A DNA stretch of 64,000 nucleotides from Channallabes apus (lineage: Eukaryota; Chordata; Actinopteri; Siluriformes; Clariidae): assembly GCA_030522415.1 (NCBI GenBank), contig CM060112.1, positions 15,005,727 through 15,069,726 on the forward strand. Direction: 5' to 3'. The notes under the pieces were generated by a model. It was not told where the DNA came from. It saw only the letters and a list, made by a program, of their open reading frames with translations, and did not search any database. The position numbers and the translations under genes are program-made. Below are positions 9,871 to 21,567 of the stretch, piece by piece. Every line of letters begins with the position of its first letter. Positions within the stretch are counted from its first letter, which is position 1.

Positions 9871-11350
9871 GTTTCCCGATGATTGTGACTGTGTGCACCA
9901 AAATAGACTGAGAGATACACTGTATTTATAATTAATAATTAATTAAAATTCGGGACAAAAATATAATAATTAAGATGCTATATATACTGTATACATATGA
10001 AATATCATGCATATTATTCAAGTAGAGTATTATTATATTAATATGTACTTTTTTGGTTCAGGGCATCTGTGGCACATGCTACGGCCTTCACAATCACCAT
10101 ATACTGTATATAAATCCAAATCAACAAATGCTGTAGGAGATTTTGGTTCAGTGTGTTAGACAGGCTTTCAACTACCATCGTCAAAGAAACAATTGTGGAA
10201 ATACCATTTGGAGGGATGTTCTTCATTCATCCTGTAAATATGGAGAATTTTGAAAAATATAACAAAATAATATATAGAAGCCGTTCCACCATGTGCTGAC
10301 CTTATTGTGATGTTTTCCCCTTAATTTGTCCACTGTCTGTATTATGTATGAAAGCACAGATGTAAAGAACCCTAACAATAATAACTTATTAGCCACCAAA
10401 AAGTTTTTTTTTGGGGACGTGAATAAAACAATGATTCACTGTATAATTTAAACCACATTAACCTCTGACTTCAGTAAAATGCATATTTGTGCCAGATGCC
10501 TGGTATGTTCACAAAGGCTTACGACATTTGTACTGATGCCAATCCTCATTCAAAACCATGGGTGCAACCCGTCTGCCCTTTGTGGGCAATGCCAGGGCTA
10601 AGAGGGCACTGGGCGTTTCAAAAGCGGAGGTGAGGGATCAAACGCTCAGAGCCATGAGAGCGAACAATAATGTACAACACCCACATTTTCTCACACATTT
10701 AACTATGTCACGCAATGGCCCAAGTCGCCAGAATTCTGCCTCATTGTCCTCTGGGATCCATTTAGCCTAGAGACCGATCACATAAATAAACACATAAGAT
10801 TTTCCAAATCACCTATTTAAGTATTTCAAATAGGACTAATGGCACCATTCCGCTGCAATGTTGTCTGTAAGCCAATCGTACAGTATGCATTAGATAAATC
10901 TCATAACCCATAATGTTCTGATACAGCTCATTTAATTGTTCACTTTTATTCCCTGTTATATACTACAGCTGTCAAGTAATGCTAGATAGCATGGCTCCAT
11001 TGGGATAGCTTCTCTTTTTTTATTTGATGATGTGACGAAAGGAAAGTGCATAACGTATTCAGTTTTAGTTATGGCCTTTTAGAACAGTGATTCATCCTGA
11101 CAGAGATAATTCTGCATTAACAGTCTTGAGCGTGGTTGTGCAGAGGAGGGAATTTTGGTTATTTTCAAATTTTATGACAAGGTCAACCTTCGCATTGAAA
11201 TGTGTTCTAACCAGCATGTCTGCAAAAGGTCACTTTTGGATTTGGCTAATAATCGTGGCCTTCTGATGCAAATCTTACAGTATACCTATTATATTGTGTA
11301 TTTGTTCAGATAAATGAGCAAATACACTTGTTTTGAAGGCATGGCTGTCA
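9871..11350. other. Intergenic, no gene recognised
   Basis: AT-rich sequence. The open frames here are short, with no recognisable motif, splice context or composition shift. No repeat boundary was identified. Confidence 0.45.
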
Positions 11351-12272
11351 GCAAAAACCAGAGGTGTCAAGTAACAAAGTACAAATACTTCATTACCTTA
11401 CTTAAGTAGAAATTTGGGGTATCTATACTTTACTGGAGTAATTATTTTTCAGCCGACTTTTTACTTCTACTCCATACATTTTCATGCAATTATCTGTACT
11501 TTCTACTCCTTACATTTTAAAAATAGCCTCGTTACTCCTATTTTATTTTATTTATTTTATTTCCTATTTTATTATTTTATTTGTTATTTTCATTCAAAAA
11601 ACAAACAAACAAAAAAAAACATCCAGATAAATCGCGCCATCCGGATGGAGCGAATTTGATTGTGGTTGGATGAGAAGTATAAACATACCAGTCCTACACC
11701 CTGTTGGTTGGTTGGTTGGTCGCGATCCATCGCACCTGCACATGACGTTACGTCACACACTCCAGCAAGGACGTTTGAATAAATTAGCATTTTCGGTTGA
11801 TAACGTTGTGATAAGTAGATGAAGATGTCCGTGATAGAGACTCAAGATTCGAGCAAAATGTCACAACCAAGCACCAGCGAGGAGGTTGGTAGCCAGGAAG
11901 ACAAGCCAACTCTTATACAGCCCTGGCCATACCTGGAAGAATTTTTCGAAATGGTTTCGAATGCGCTGCAAGCTCTGTGCACCCACGAACTAATGGCTTT
12001 CAAAAATTCGCCGTCTAATTGGAAAAAGTAGTAGTGCAGTATATAGACCCGTGGCACAGCCTAAGCTTTTATCCTTAATGCTTCCCCCCCCCCCTTACGT
12101 TACTTTTTTCTTTTATACTTTAAGTAGTTTTGAAACCAGTACTTTTACACTTTTACTTGAGTAAAAAGCTTGAGTTGATACTTCAACTTCTAAAGAAGTC
12201 TTTTTAAACCTTAGTATCTATACTTCTACTCAAGTAATGAATGTGAATACTTTTGACACCACTGGCAAAAAC
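11351..12272. mobile_element. hAT-type DNA transposon derivative with 8-bp target duplication
   Basis: The element spans 11359-12264, with ends CAGAGGTGTCAAG and TTTTGACACCACTG as inverted repeats. It is flanked by GCAAAAAC on both sides (11351-11358 and 12265-12272); 8-bp duplications are typical of hAT transposons. The ends carry long subterminal inverted sequence (AAGTAACAAAGTAC against TACTTGAGTAAAAAGC types). An open frame at 11819-12031 (+) could be the remains of the transposase N-terminus; the rest is deleted. A related copy lies at 29342-29819. Confidence 0.85.
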
Positions 12273-13130
12273 AAGTATGAATTCAGTAGTGGTAACTCCA
12301 TGGTAAAGTTTACCATATGATCAGTTAAAAGCTTCTTCGAACTTGCACGGTCACAGTGCCTCATAGAGAGGTGAAGCAAATACTAATCCATAATGTGTTC
12401 CATGATTGTTTCCCATCATATTTCTTTGTGTCTTTCATTAGGTACAGATAACTTCAGATAACATGGTTTCATGGGGACAGATTTATTTCACGGCCAGATG
12501 TTAGATGAGAGCAGAGGGGAAAGTACATCTTCAGTTTGCCTCCTGGGGCCTTAGGAACGACGCTTACCCTGACAGAGATGTATATAATATGGGGCCATGG
12601 TTATTTTTAAAAGTCTCCTCCTATACATTTTTTTCTCTGCTGGATGTGTCTTACGCTGAACTTATGTGAAAAGGACAGATTCTTTCATTAATTTTTTGAC
12701 ATATTCATCGTTTCTCAGGGGAGAGGATAAATGGAGAAGGTGGCAAGTGGTCATTGAATGTAATTTACTCACCACTTAGCAGTGGAGGAACCACTTCAAA
12801 TTCTGAAAAGTTTTATCTCAGACAATGTGTTCACTGCTACCCTGACAGTTAAATGTGTTTACGGAAAAAAAAAGGCCTGTTGACAATCCTGATAATAGAT
12901 ATGCGGACATCTTCAGTAACATAATCTAATTTATAGATTTGTTTTTATTTTTGTGCTTTATAATGATTTGTCACAGATGACATGGGTTGGAGGCAGTGTA
13001 ACTGGACTGAGCCTTAACTTGGAGTCCAGAGGGAAAAAAAAGTCTCAGAAAAAATTATGAGCAATGATTGAATATTAATTACAAATCTTTTTTGTAGGGT
13101 TATGTCCTGTGTTACTGAGGTAAACAGTTT
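12273..13130. other. Intergenic, no gene recognised
   Basis: AT-rich sequence with short homopolymer runs only. No coding frame, repeat boundary or RNA gene could be supported. Confidence 0.45.
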
Positions 13131-13507
13131 ATAAGTACTTTCATTCATTTTCTATACCACTTAATCCTGTGTTCAGGGTCGCGGGGGACCTGGAGCCTAT
13201 CCCAGGAGACTTCGGGCACTAGGCGGGGTACACCCTGGACAGGGTGCCAATCCATCGCAGGGCACACACACATACACACACTCACACACCCAATCACACA
13301 CTACGGGCAATTTAGGAACGCCAATTAGCCTAACCTGCATATCTTTGGACTGTGGGAGGAAACCGGAGTACCCGGAGGAAACCCACCAAGCACGGGGAGA
13401 ACATGCAAACTCCATGCACACAGAGACGGGAATCGAACACAGACCCTGGTGGTGCAAGTCGACAGTGCTAACCACTACACCACCGCGCCGCCATAAGTAC
13501 TTTCATT
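13131..13507 (-). mobile_element. tRNA-derived SINE, minus orientation, 15-bp target duplication
   Basis: The SINE body is 13146-13492, reading from the 3' tail (TTTTCTATACCACTTAATCC) to the tRNA-like head (CCACTACACCACCGCGCCGCC). It is flanked by ATAAGTACTTTCATT (13131-13145 and 13493-13507). Same family as the copies at 8132, 20312, 41152 and 43807. Confidence 0.92.
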
Positions 13508-13574
13508 TAATTTATTTATTTTTAAACCCTTAATCTTATTTGTTAAGCTTTGTTAGCTCTTAACCTTGCTAGGT

Positions 13575-14241
13575 AAACTGATCAGCCATACCATTATAAC
13601 CACCCGCCTAATATCGAGTATGTCCCCCATTTGCCAACACCTGTGTGTTCTGTCACTTTTCTATTGGAACGAGCATCAACTTTTTTCAAAGTTGAGCTAC
13701 TGTAGCTCTTCTACGTGTATCAGTGAACCTTGGCCACCCATGACCCTGTTGCCAGTTCACCGGTTTTCCTTCCTTGGATCACTTTTGGAATGTCCTGACC
13801 ACTGCAGCTTGGGAACATCCCATAAGAGCTGCGGTTTTCGAGTTGCTCTAACCCACTTGTCTAGCCATTTCAAATTGGCCTTTCTCAGAGTAGCTACATT
13901 TTCAATATCTTTTTACAGCGGCGGCCCACTCGTACTGGAACCAGTAAAAATTGGCATGCATAAGGATCTGAGTGGCTTTGACAAAAGTGATCCGTGGAAG
14001 GAAACCCAGTAAACTGGCGAGAGGCTCATAAGTGGCCAAGACTAACTGCTGCACATAGGGAGCAATGGCTGGCCTATATAGTCTGATCCAATAGAAGCGC
14101 TAGCGTAGATCAAATTGATGAAAATGTTAATACTGGTTGTAATAGAAAGGTGCCAGAAAACACAATGCATCAATGTTATGGTTGTAAAATGGGACTTTCT
14201 CAATATTAGCCAGGTGGTCATAATGTTACAGCTGATCAGTG
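13575..14241. mobile_element. DNA transposon remnant with GATCAGC termini
   Basis: The left end CTGATCAGCCATACCATTAT and the right end, whose complement reads TGATCAGCTGTAACATTATG, are inverted repeats continuing into GACCACC-type sequence. The interior has no intact transposase; the frame 13566-14012 is not recognisable. A diverged relative starts near 23850. Confidence 0.6.
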
Positions 14242-16260
14242 TACAGCAGATACAGTAAGTCATGCACTTATGTTAGGAACACCTGATTACTTATAAACCC
14301 TCCTGCAGTTAGCTTGTGAGTTTGAGCAATAGGTTCATATCATTTCTGAGAACTATTTTCTCCATCAATGTGTGCTTTTTTTTTTTTTTTTTTAAAGATT
14401 TATTCTTTTCCTTTTCTGCATGGATTTACTTGTTGACACCTTTGTGCAGCTGTATCAGTTAACCTCTATTCAATGATCCTGACAGTTCACAAGTTTATAG
14501 CTACAGGAATGTGACTAAATTGGCACACAGCACTTCCTGGTTGAAAGGTTTTTTTTTTATATGTTGGATCAAGAAATTCCAAAATGTTTGTTACTTTCTT
14601 TTGCAGAAGACTTTTGCCAGGAGCAAAATGATCTGGCAGTTCTGTGTGTTTAGCAATGGATTTCACTATGTTTTTTCTTCGGAGCACTAAATATAGGATG
14701 AGGAAAGCCCAAGGGAGTGTGAAAAACTGGGATATAGTAAGACTGACAGGAGCGATATACATAAAAAAAAAAAAGAACAAGGCAACCAAGGGGTGTCTCA
14801 AATCTTTTTCCCAGGTGTTCGCCAAAGGCACTGGTTTCAGAATTCTGTATATATTTGCTGCTGTTGTGTTTTCCATGTATTTTAAATAGCAGCTAAAATA
14901 CATGTAAATTTCATTGACATGTTCCAAATTTTACATCAAGGACCTGAAGCAGCCTTAACTGGCATTACACACCCACGAGATCTACTTTGCACTCATTCAT
15001 GCAATTAACCAATTAGCCATTTGCCTAACCAGGATACAGCGTCACTGAAACTGGATTTTAAAGACGAGGAAATGTTTGACTAGTTGAGTCTGTGCCAAGT
15101 GCAGCCTCAGATTCCTTTTCCAGTCTGAACTGAGTGGCTCCCAGTGTGGTCTTCTGCTGTTGAAGCCCAACCGCCTCAGTGTTATGCCATCTGATAGGTT
15201 ATTTCTTTTTTTTTGTGCACCATATGTGTAAAGAGTAATTATTTTTGACTTACACTCAGCTCAAATTAATTTGCTCTTTCTCATCCAACCTCTTTCAGAA
15301 CCTCATACTGTATGTTTTTTGGAGATCAGCAGTTTATAAACTACTCAAAACAGCCTGTCTGGCACCAGCATTCATGCTCTGGTCAAAGTCACCAAGAGCA
15401 CATTTTTCCCAGATGTTTGATCTGAACATTAACTGAAGGTTGTAAATGTGCATAATTTTATGCATTAACCTGCTTCAAACTAATTAAATTCCACATACAC
15501 TACACAATACAGACTGAAAAGGATTTTTTTTTATGTACAAAGAATTAGATATTTATCACTTTGTTCTCATTTTCAGAGAGGTTAGGCATTATTTGAATCA
15601 TAATCATAAATCATAATTTAGTGGTTTGTAATATGTTATTTTACATATTTCATATGTTTCATATAACACTTCACACATGACCTCATCACAGAGGTCACCA
15701 CAGGACAAAACATAATGAGGCGTGACGTTTCAGTAACAACAGTGAGATTGAACTCAACAGGAACCTCGTATCCACAGCACGCCAGACAGAAAAAACATAC
15801 AGTAACAAGTCTGTCACAAGAAGCAAAACCAGCTCATTGAACTATTTCTGCTCAATGGAGTCGCCCCATTGTGCCTCATTTACTTAAGCACAATAAACTG
15901 GTATTGTAGGCATACTGTACTCGGGAGCTGAGATTTTACTGCTGATAGGAACTTGACTTCCAACAGGGAGGAAGCACATTCATGAGTCTGTTAAGGGCAC
16001 AAATCAGATTGTGGTCCTGATGAAAGGCCCCTGAGTATTTCAATAAATTAGTTTTGTAAACAAAGGAGGGTGCTATTTTTTCAAGGACCAGACCACAATT
16101 ACAGTAAGATTATTTGAGGTCAGTGTGATATATTGTAAGAAGAATTGCACTTTTTTCCCTCTGAATATGGAGCTTTTAACCCTTTGCAGTTCTGCTCAAG
16201 TGTACATTCTTTTCTATACACTATATCTAAGAAGTGCGGCCTTTGGTTTTTTTTTTTAAT
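14242..16260. other. Intergenic, no gene recognised
   Basis: AT-rich DNA with T runs (14378-14396). The 146-codon minus frame at 14487-14927 shows no family motif and is interrupted by low-complexity F and K runs, so it is not called. No other structure was supported. Confidence 0.4.
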
Positions 16261-16266
16261 AATGTT

Positions 16267-16900
16267 ACCTGGCAGGTATATTGTTATAGTTTGTTCTTAA
16301 GACATTGCTAAAACACTGTTGAGCCCTTGAGTACTTGATAACTCAACTGCTTTGTCCTGCATTATACTGCAGATATAAGCTGCTTTGTGGAAAATAATAA
16401 AAATAAACACATTCTTAAAAAGGTGAAAAACATGTGTAATGATGTTGTAATTATATATATTTTCTTTGCATAAATAAGGTACCCTAATAAGGTCTAACTT
16501 AAGGGCAGTACTGTATTCTGGATGCTGACCATCATAAATTATACTGAAGAACTTGGAAAAGCAGGTGTCAAGTGCCATCTAGTGGTCTATTTGCAGAGTT
16601 ACACTTTGCAACACTGTTTTTATTTTGCATTGCTCACATATTCCAGGTTCTAGCCATTGCCCTAATAGTATCACTAAAACATTCAGAGTCACTGGCAGGT
16701 ACAGAAATGGCTATAGTTTGTTCGCTGAAACACTGTTGAGTCCTTGGGCATTAGAGAACTCAACTCTTTTGTCCATAGTTTGCTTATACTGCCAATATAA
16801 GCTGCTTTGTACAGTAATAATAAATAAATAACATCTGGTAAAAAAACAAGTGCATTGTAAAGATGGTATATAAAAAACAAGATGTACAGTAAGTATGGTA
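16267..16900. repeat. Diverged local direct duplication
   Basis: Two units in the same orientation about 425 bp apart share CTGGCAGGTA, TATAGTTTGTTC, AAACACTGTTGAG, ACTCAACT, TTTTGTCC and ATATAAGCTGCTTTGT in the same order (about 16267-16440 and 16690-16865). Identity is clearly below 90% by eye, so the duplication is old. Confidence 0.7.
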
Positions 16901-18219
16901 ACATTTATCATACGCAAGGAATTAATTAAAGAAAAGAAAAAGAAAGCAAGGACCTGAATATTATGTATTACAAAACAACAATAAGAAGGTGTGTTAAGAG
17001 AAAGTCATTTTAGTTTTTCTTTTTGGTATAAGTACTGTATGACCTAACAGCACTGTTTTCTGTGGCTCACAGCATCTCCTTACAACGTCACATGATATAG
17101 ATTTCTAAGAAAGCATCTGACATTCATGCAACAAAAACAATTTGATTATTTGGAAATCTGGATATTATTTAATTACTTTAACTACCAGAATACTTTTTCT
17201 TTAAGTGCATACTTTAAGTGGGTTGTTCTTTGTGCTTAGTAGTTCATCAGATAGACACGTCTGCTTATTTTTTCCCCCTTAGAGCTCCATTATTAGCTTA
17301 AATATTATATCACACTATCATCTTGAGGACTGAAAACAAACTCAAACTGATTATATTAGAATTAGAACAAAATGGAAATGAGTATTTCTAGGCTTCTTAG
17401 TAAGTGAACTAATGTGATTTGATCCACACACTAACATTAAGTCTGACCTTATGACCAGACATGACCGCAAGAACACACTGCACAGTTTAAATAAATAAAT
17501 AAATAAATCAGTGATCCTGGCATCAGGACACTCATACGTATTCTGGCACACTCATCTAGGCATAAGAAGAACGTTCAGGAACCTTAACAGCTGATTTTCA
17601 TTGGGACCTGTTAGGAACCTTGTAAACTACAAGTTCTTGGAACCATCTTCGCTTTCACTCTTTATGACTCAGCATTATGAACATGCTGCCTTAATCAAGA
17701 TTAAATATTAATGACAAATCCTCAGTAGTACAAGTGTACTATTAATTAAGCCAAGCTTAATCAAATCGGGTGAAAACTTAAAAAAAAAAAAAAAAAAATT
17801 CTAAAAATTCTGTTCCTAGAAAAAAAAAAAAAAAAAAAAGTAAGCCAACAAACAATTCTCTGGACAGCAACAGTCATCAGCATGGTCACACTGGAAAGTG
17901 TTTCATAATCAAAGTGTCAGGTACCAGCTGAATCACATGCTTGTTTATATTTACATGAATGTAGAAGACAGGAGTGTGTGTGTGTGTGTGTGTGTGTGTG
18001 AGTGAGCTGGGAGGCTGTATCAGAATTACATCACAAATGACTTCTAATGTAGGACCTTAGTCCTATGGAGCTCCGTAATCAGAACTAGATATAGCGATAC
18101 AATAACGCTCTAATAGTGGTCTGATAATGAGTAAGTTACTGCATTAAAACTGCAATGAAATAAAGCTGTTAACTTACCTAGAGCAAAAGAAAAGCTCAGA
18201 AAATATATAATATATTATA
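16901..18219. other. Intergenic, microsatellites only
   Basis: Contains an AAAT run (about 17490-17508), two poly-A tracts (17781-17798 and 17820-17839) and a GT microsatellite (about 17972-18000). No gene-like sequence was seen. Confidence 0.5.
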
Positions 18220-19571
18220 CAGGTCCTTCTCAAAAAATTAGCATATTGTGATAAAGTTCATTATTTTCTGTAATGTACTGATAAACATTAGACTTTCATA
18301 TATTTTAGATTCATTACACACAAACTGAAGTAGTTCAAGCCTTTTATTGTTTTAGTATTGATGATTGTGGCATACAGCTCATGAAAACCCAAAATCCCTA
18401 TCTCAAAAAATTAGCATATTTCATCCGACCAATAAAAGAAAAGTGTTTTGAATACAAAAAACAGTCAACCTTCAAATAATTATGTTCAGTTCTGCACTCA
18501 ATACTTGGTCAGGAATCCTTTTGCAGATTCTTGTGTCTCTCAACTTTCTCTTCACAATATCCCACAGATTCTCTATGGGGTTCAGGTCAGGAGAGTTGGC
18601 AGGCCAATTGAGCACAGTAATACCATGGTCAGTAAACCATTTACCAGTGGTTCTGGCACTGTGAGCAGGTGCCAGGTCGTGCTGAAAAATGAAATCTTCA
18701 TCTCCATAAAGCTTTTCAGCAGATGGAAGCATGAAGTGCTCCAAAATCTCCTGATAGCTAGCTGCATTGACCCTGCCCTTGATAAAACACAGTGGACCAA
18801 CACCAGCAGCTGACATGGCACCCCAGACCATCATTGACTGTGGGTACTTGACACTGGACTTCAGGCATTTTGGCATTTCCCTCTCCCCAGTCTTCCTCCA
18901 GACTCTGGCACCTTGATTTCCGAATGACATGCAAAATTTGCAATCTGTAGCCCATTTCCTGCACACGCCTGTACACGGTGGCTCTGGATGTTTCTACTCC
19001 AGACTCAGTCCACTGCTTCCGCAGGTCCCCCAAGGTCTGGAATCGGTCCTTCTCCACAATCTTCCTCAGGGCCCGGTCACCTCTTCTCGCTGTGCAGCGT
19101 TTTCTGCCACACTTTTTCCTTCCCACAGACTTCCCACTGAGGTGCCTTGATACAGCACTCTGGGAACAGCCTATTCGTTCAGAAATGTCTTTCTGTGTCT
19201 TACCCTCTTGCTTGAGGGTGTCAATGATGGCCTTCTGGACAGCAGTCAGGTCGGCAGTCTTACCCATGATTGCGGTTTTGAGTAATGAACCAGGCTGGGA
19301 GTTTTTAAAAGCCTCAGGAATCTTTTGCAGGTGTTTAGAGTTAATTAGTTGATTCAGATGATTAGGTTAAAAGCTTAGAGAACCTTTTCATGATATGCTA
19401 ATTTTTTGAGATAGGGATTTTGGGTTTTCATGAGCTGAATGCCACAATCATCAATATTAAAACAATAAAAGTAAATATATATGAAAAAAATATATGAAAG
19501 TCTAATGTTTATCAGTACATTACAGAAAATAATTAACTTTATCACAATATGCTAATTTTGAGAAGGACCTG
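18220..19571 (-). mobile_element. Tc1-like transposon, internally deleted
   Basis: Ends are CAGGTCCTTCTCAAAAAATT and its inverse, with TA on both sides (18218-18219 and 19572-19573). The terminal repeats have a two-part IR/DR layout: the motif AAAAAATTAGCATATT recurs inside the left end (18236 and 18406), and its inverse sits inside the right end. The enclosed transposase on the minus strand lacks its central part, so the element is non-autonomous. Confidence 0.92.
18472..19267 (-). pseudogene. Broken Tc1-like transposase
   Basis: The first frame (19267-18758) starts MGKTADLTAVQKAIIDTL and contains the paired helix-turn-helix DNA-binding region (QKDISERIGCSQSAVSRHLSGK, then TLGDLRKQWTESG). 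After MGYR the frame jumps to one carrying SFGNQGARVW, MVWGAMSAAG, FQHDLAPAHS and [12 protein letters not shown]. The stretch that normally carries the first catalytic Asp (the F-S-D-E region) is missing, consistent with an internal deletion. The C-terminus is also replaced after KLRDTR. The second catalytic Asp (QHD) and the Glu (PIENLW) remain. It cannot encode an active enzyme. Confidence 0.88.
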
Positions 19572-19884
19572 TATTATATCAATTATGTTCAATTTAGAGC
19601 TGTCAATATTAACATGTTAACTCATGTGATTAATCTAGAAATTTTTAAAGCTTTACTTTAAAAAAAAAAAAAAAGTGAATCAATCACTTGACCAAGTTTG
19701 AGCCTAATGGCTTCCCATACTTGCAGCGCAGTTATCTGGCTGTGTGTGATAATGGCAAATTTAAAGCAGTTAATAAGGTGACTGAGAAACCGTCATCACC
19801 AGGTGTGCTGAACAGCAAGTTTCCAAATTCTATATGGATGTTTGGGTAAAACCAAAGTTGTGTGCTACTGTCAATAGATATAAG

Positions 19885-20050
19885 ATGTGTGAGTGGTGGC
19901 TCAGGAAGTTATGGCTCTAGGTTGCTGTGTTTGGATCTGGGTTCGAGCGCCGCCGTCTGTGGATTGCCACACCCCATATCACCCAGCCACTGCATGCATT
20001 GGCAGTGAGAGTGGACTATACCCTGAAGGGACATCAGTCTGTGGCAGGAC
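19885..20050 (+). repeat. Possible tRNA-derived SINE fragment
   Basis: The segment GTGAGTGGTGGCTCAGGAAG followed about 45 bases later by GGTTCGAGCGCC resembles Pol III A and B boxes at SINE spacing. It differs from the main SINE of this window. No target duplication was found. Confidence 0.35.
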
Positions 20051-20311
20051 AACTATCACATGCACATTTACGCACTCATTCAGGAGTAATTTAACATAAG
20101 AAGTCCAACTACTGGCATTCTTTTTAGAATGTTGGAAAAAAAACTTGGAAACTGAGAGAAAAATAAACACATGCCATGTCCACACCATTAGTTCATTTCT
20201 GCAGAAAGTATTTTTAAAGCTGGAATAAAAAAAAAATGTTAGACAATAATAACACACCCCTTTTAACTTCTTAACACATAAAACAGTTTTACACTCAACA
20301 GACCAATCATT

Positions 20312-20661
20312 CATTCTTTCATTTTCTATACCGCTTAATCCTGTGTTCAGGGTCGCGGGGGACCTGGAGCCTATCCCAGGAGACTTCGGGCACTAGGCGG
20401 GGTACATCCTGGACAGGGTGCCAATCCATCGCAGGGCACACACACATACACACACTCACACACCCAATCACACACTACGGGCAATTTAGGAACGCCAATT
20501 AGCCTAACCTGCATGTCTTTGGACTGTGGGAGGAAACCGGAGTACCCGGAGGAAACCCACCAAGCACGGGGAGAACATGCAAACTCCATGCACACAGAGA
20601 CGGGAATCGAGCCTGGCCGGGGAATCGAACCCAGACCCTGGTGCTGCAAGTCGACAGTGCT
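20312..20661 (-). mobile_element. tRNA-derived SINE, minus orientation, head truncated
   Basis: Same family as 13146-13492 and nearly identical to it. It ends at CAAGTCGACAGTGCT, lacking the usual ACCACTACACCACCGCGCCGCC head. No clear target duplication was found, consistent with 5' truncation. Confidence 0.88.
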
Positions 20662-21440
20662 GTTATAATTTGCTGATTTCATTTGCTAAAAACAGACCTG
20701 GATAGTTTGTTTTTCTATGCAATATTTCCATCTTGCACAAAGGTGTGACATCCAGTAGCCTGTTCCAACCTGTACACTTGATAACCGCATGGACAACACC
20801 TGTTATTTTGAAAGATTTTACAGTGAGTTCTTTCCTTTCAGATGAAAGTTGCACAAGTGGCTTCCAGGGGCAGTGAGGTGGAAGTGCACACAGGGCCACA
20901 TGTTTATTTACGAAGAGGCAGTGCCAATATTGAGCAACAGTGTTGACAATCGAAGGATATCCAGGAACATTCATTGAAACTTGGAGAACCAACTAAAAGA
21001 TACATTGAAGGTCATTGGTGGAAAGATTAGTGGATAGGTTTGTGTGTTATATCTTCATATAAATATGTTTTAGTATATACAATCCTGATATGATGTCAAA
21101 ATAAAGCTTATTAATGTGCATAAAAAGCTATAAACAAATCTGATTTATGTATAGCTTCACCTGACATGTTGTTGAGCAACAAGCCGAGCTCTGTCTGAAT
21201 ACTTCATTGGTCACATGGGGCTTGTTGGCTTGTGCTGCTTTAGTGCTCCAACAGATGGAGTGTGGAAGGGGTGAGAAGGGATGGGGTGGGGCGGGGGGGA
21301 GGTTGCGCTAAGTTTGGCATGTGACTACCCAAGTGGGCTATGTCAAAAGGCAGAATGTCTTCTCCGAATCAAGCTTCACAAACAAGTGGAGGGTGGAATC
21401 TTTACACAGCCAGCCCCTGGATCAAATGACACAACTGGCT
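20662..21440. other. Intergenic upstream of the TRIM gene
   Basis: No recognisable gene. A 109-codon minus frame (20663-20992) has no motif I know and no splice context. Towards the TRIM promoter the sequence turns G-rich (21280-21305). Confidence 0.4.
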
Positions 21441-21446
21441 GACTAG

Positions 21447-21453
21447 TATATAA
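21447..21453 (+). promoter_or_regulatory. TATA box of the trim63-like gene
   Basis: TATATAA lies about 120 bp upstream of the ATG at 21568, which would give a short unspliced 5' leader starting near 21478. An E-box CAACTG lies just upstream (21432-21437), and ACAAACA, a possible forkhead (FOXO-type) site, at 21378-21384. These short motifs are only suggestive. Confidence 0.6.
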
Positions 21454-21567
21454 GAGGGTGACCTACTGGACCAGTAGATCAAAATAAACCTTGACAAGAA
21501 CAGGAACACTCAGGAGAGCTTTACACACGGACCTGGCATTAAAAAAAAGACTGGGATACCTCTAGAC

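Noticed and set aside
14487..14927. 146-codon minus frame
   Set aside because: Contains homopolymer-derived F and K runs and no motif; not supported as a gene.
20663..20992. 109-codon minus frame upstream of the TRIM gene
   Set aside because: No recognisable domain and no splice or promoter signals; length is within chance for this composition.
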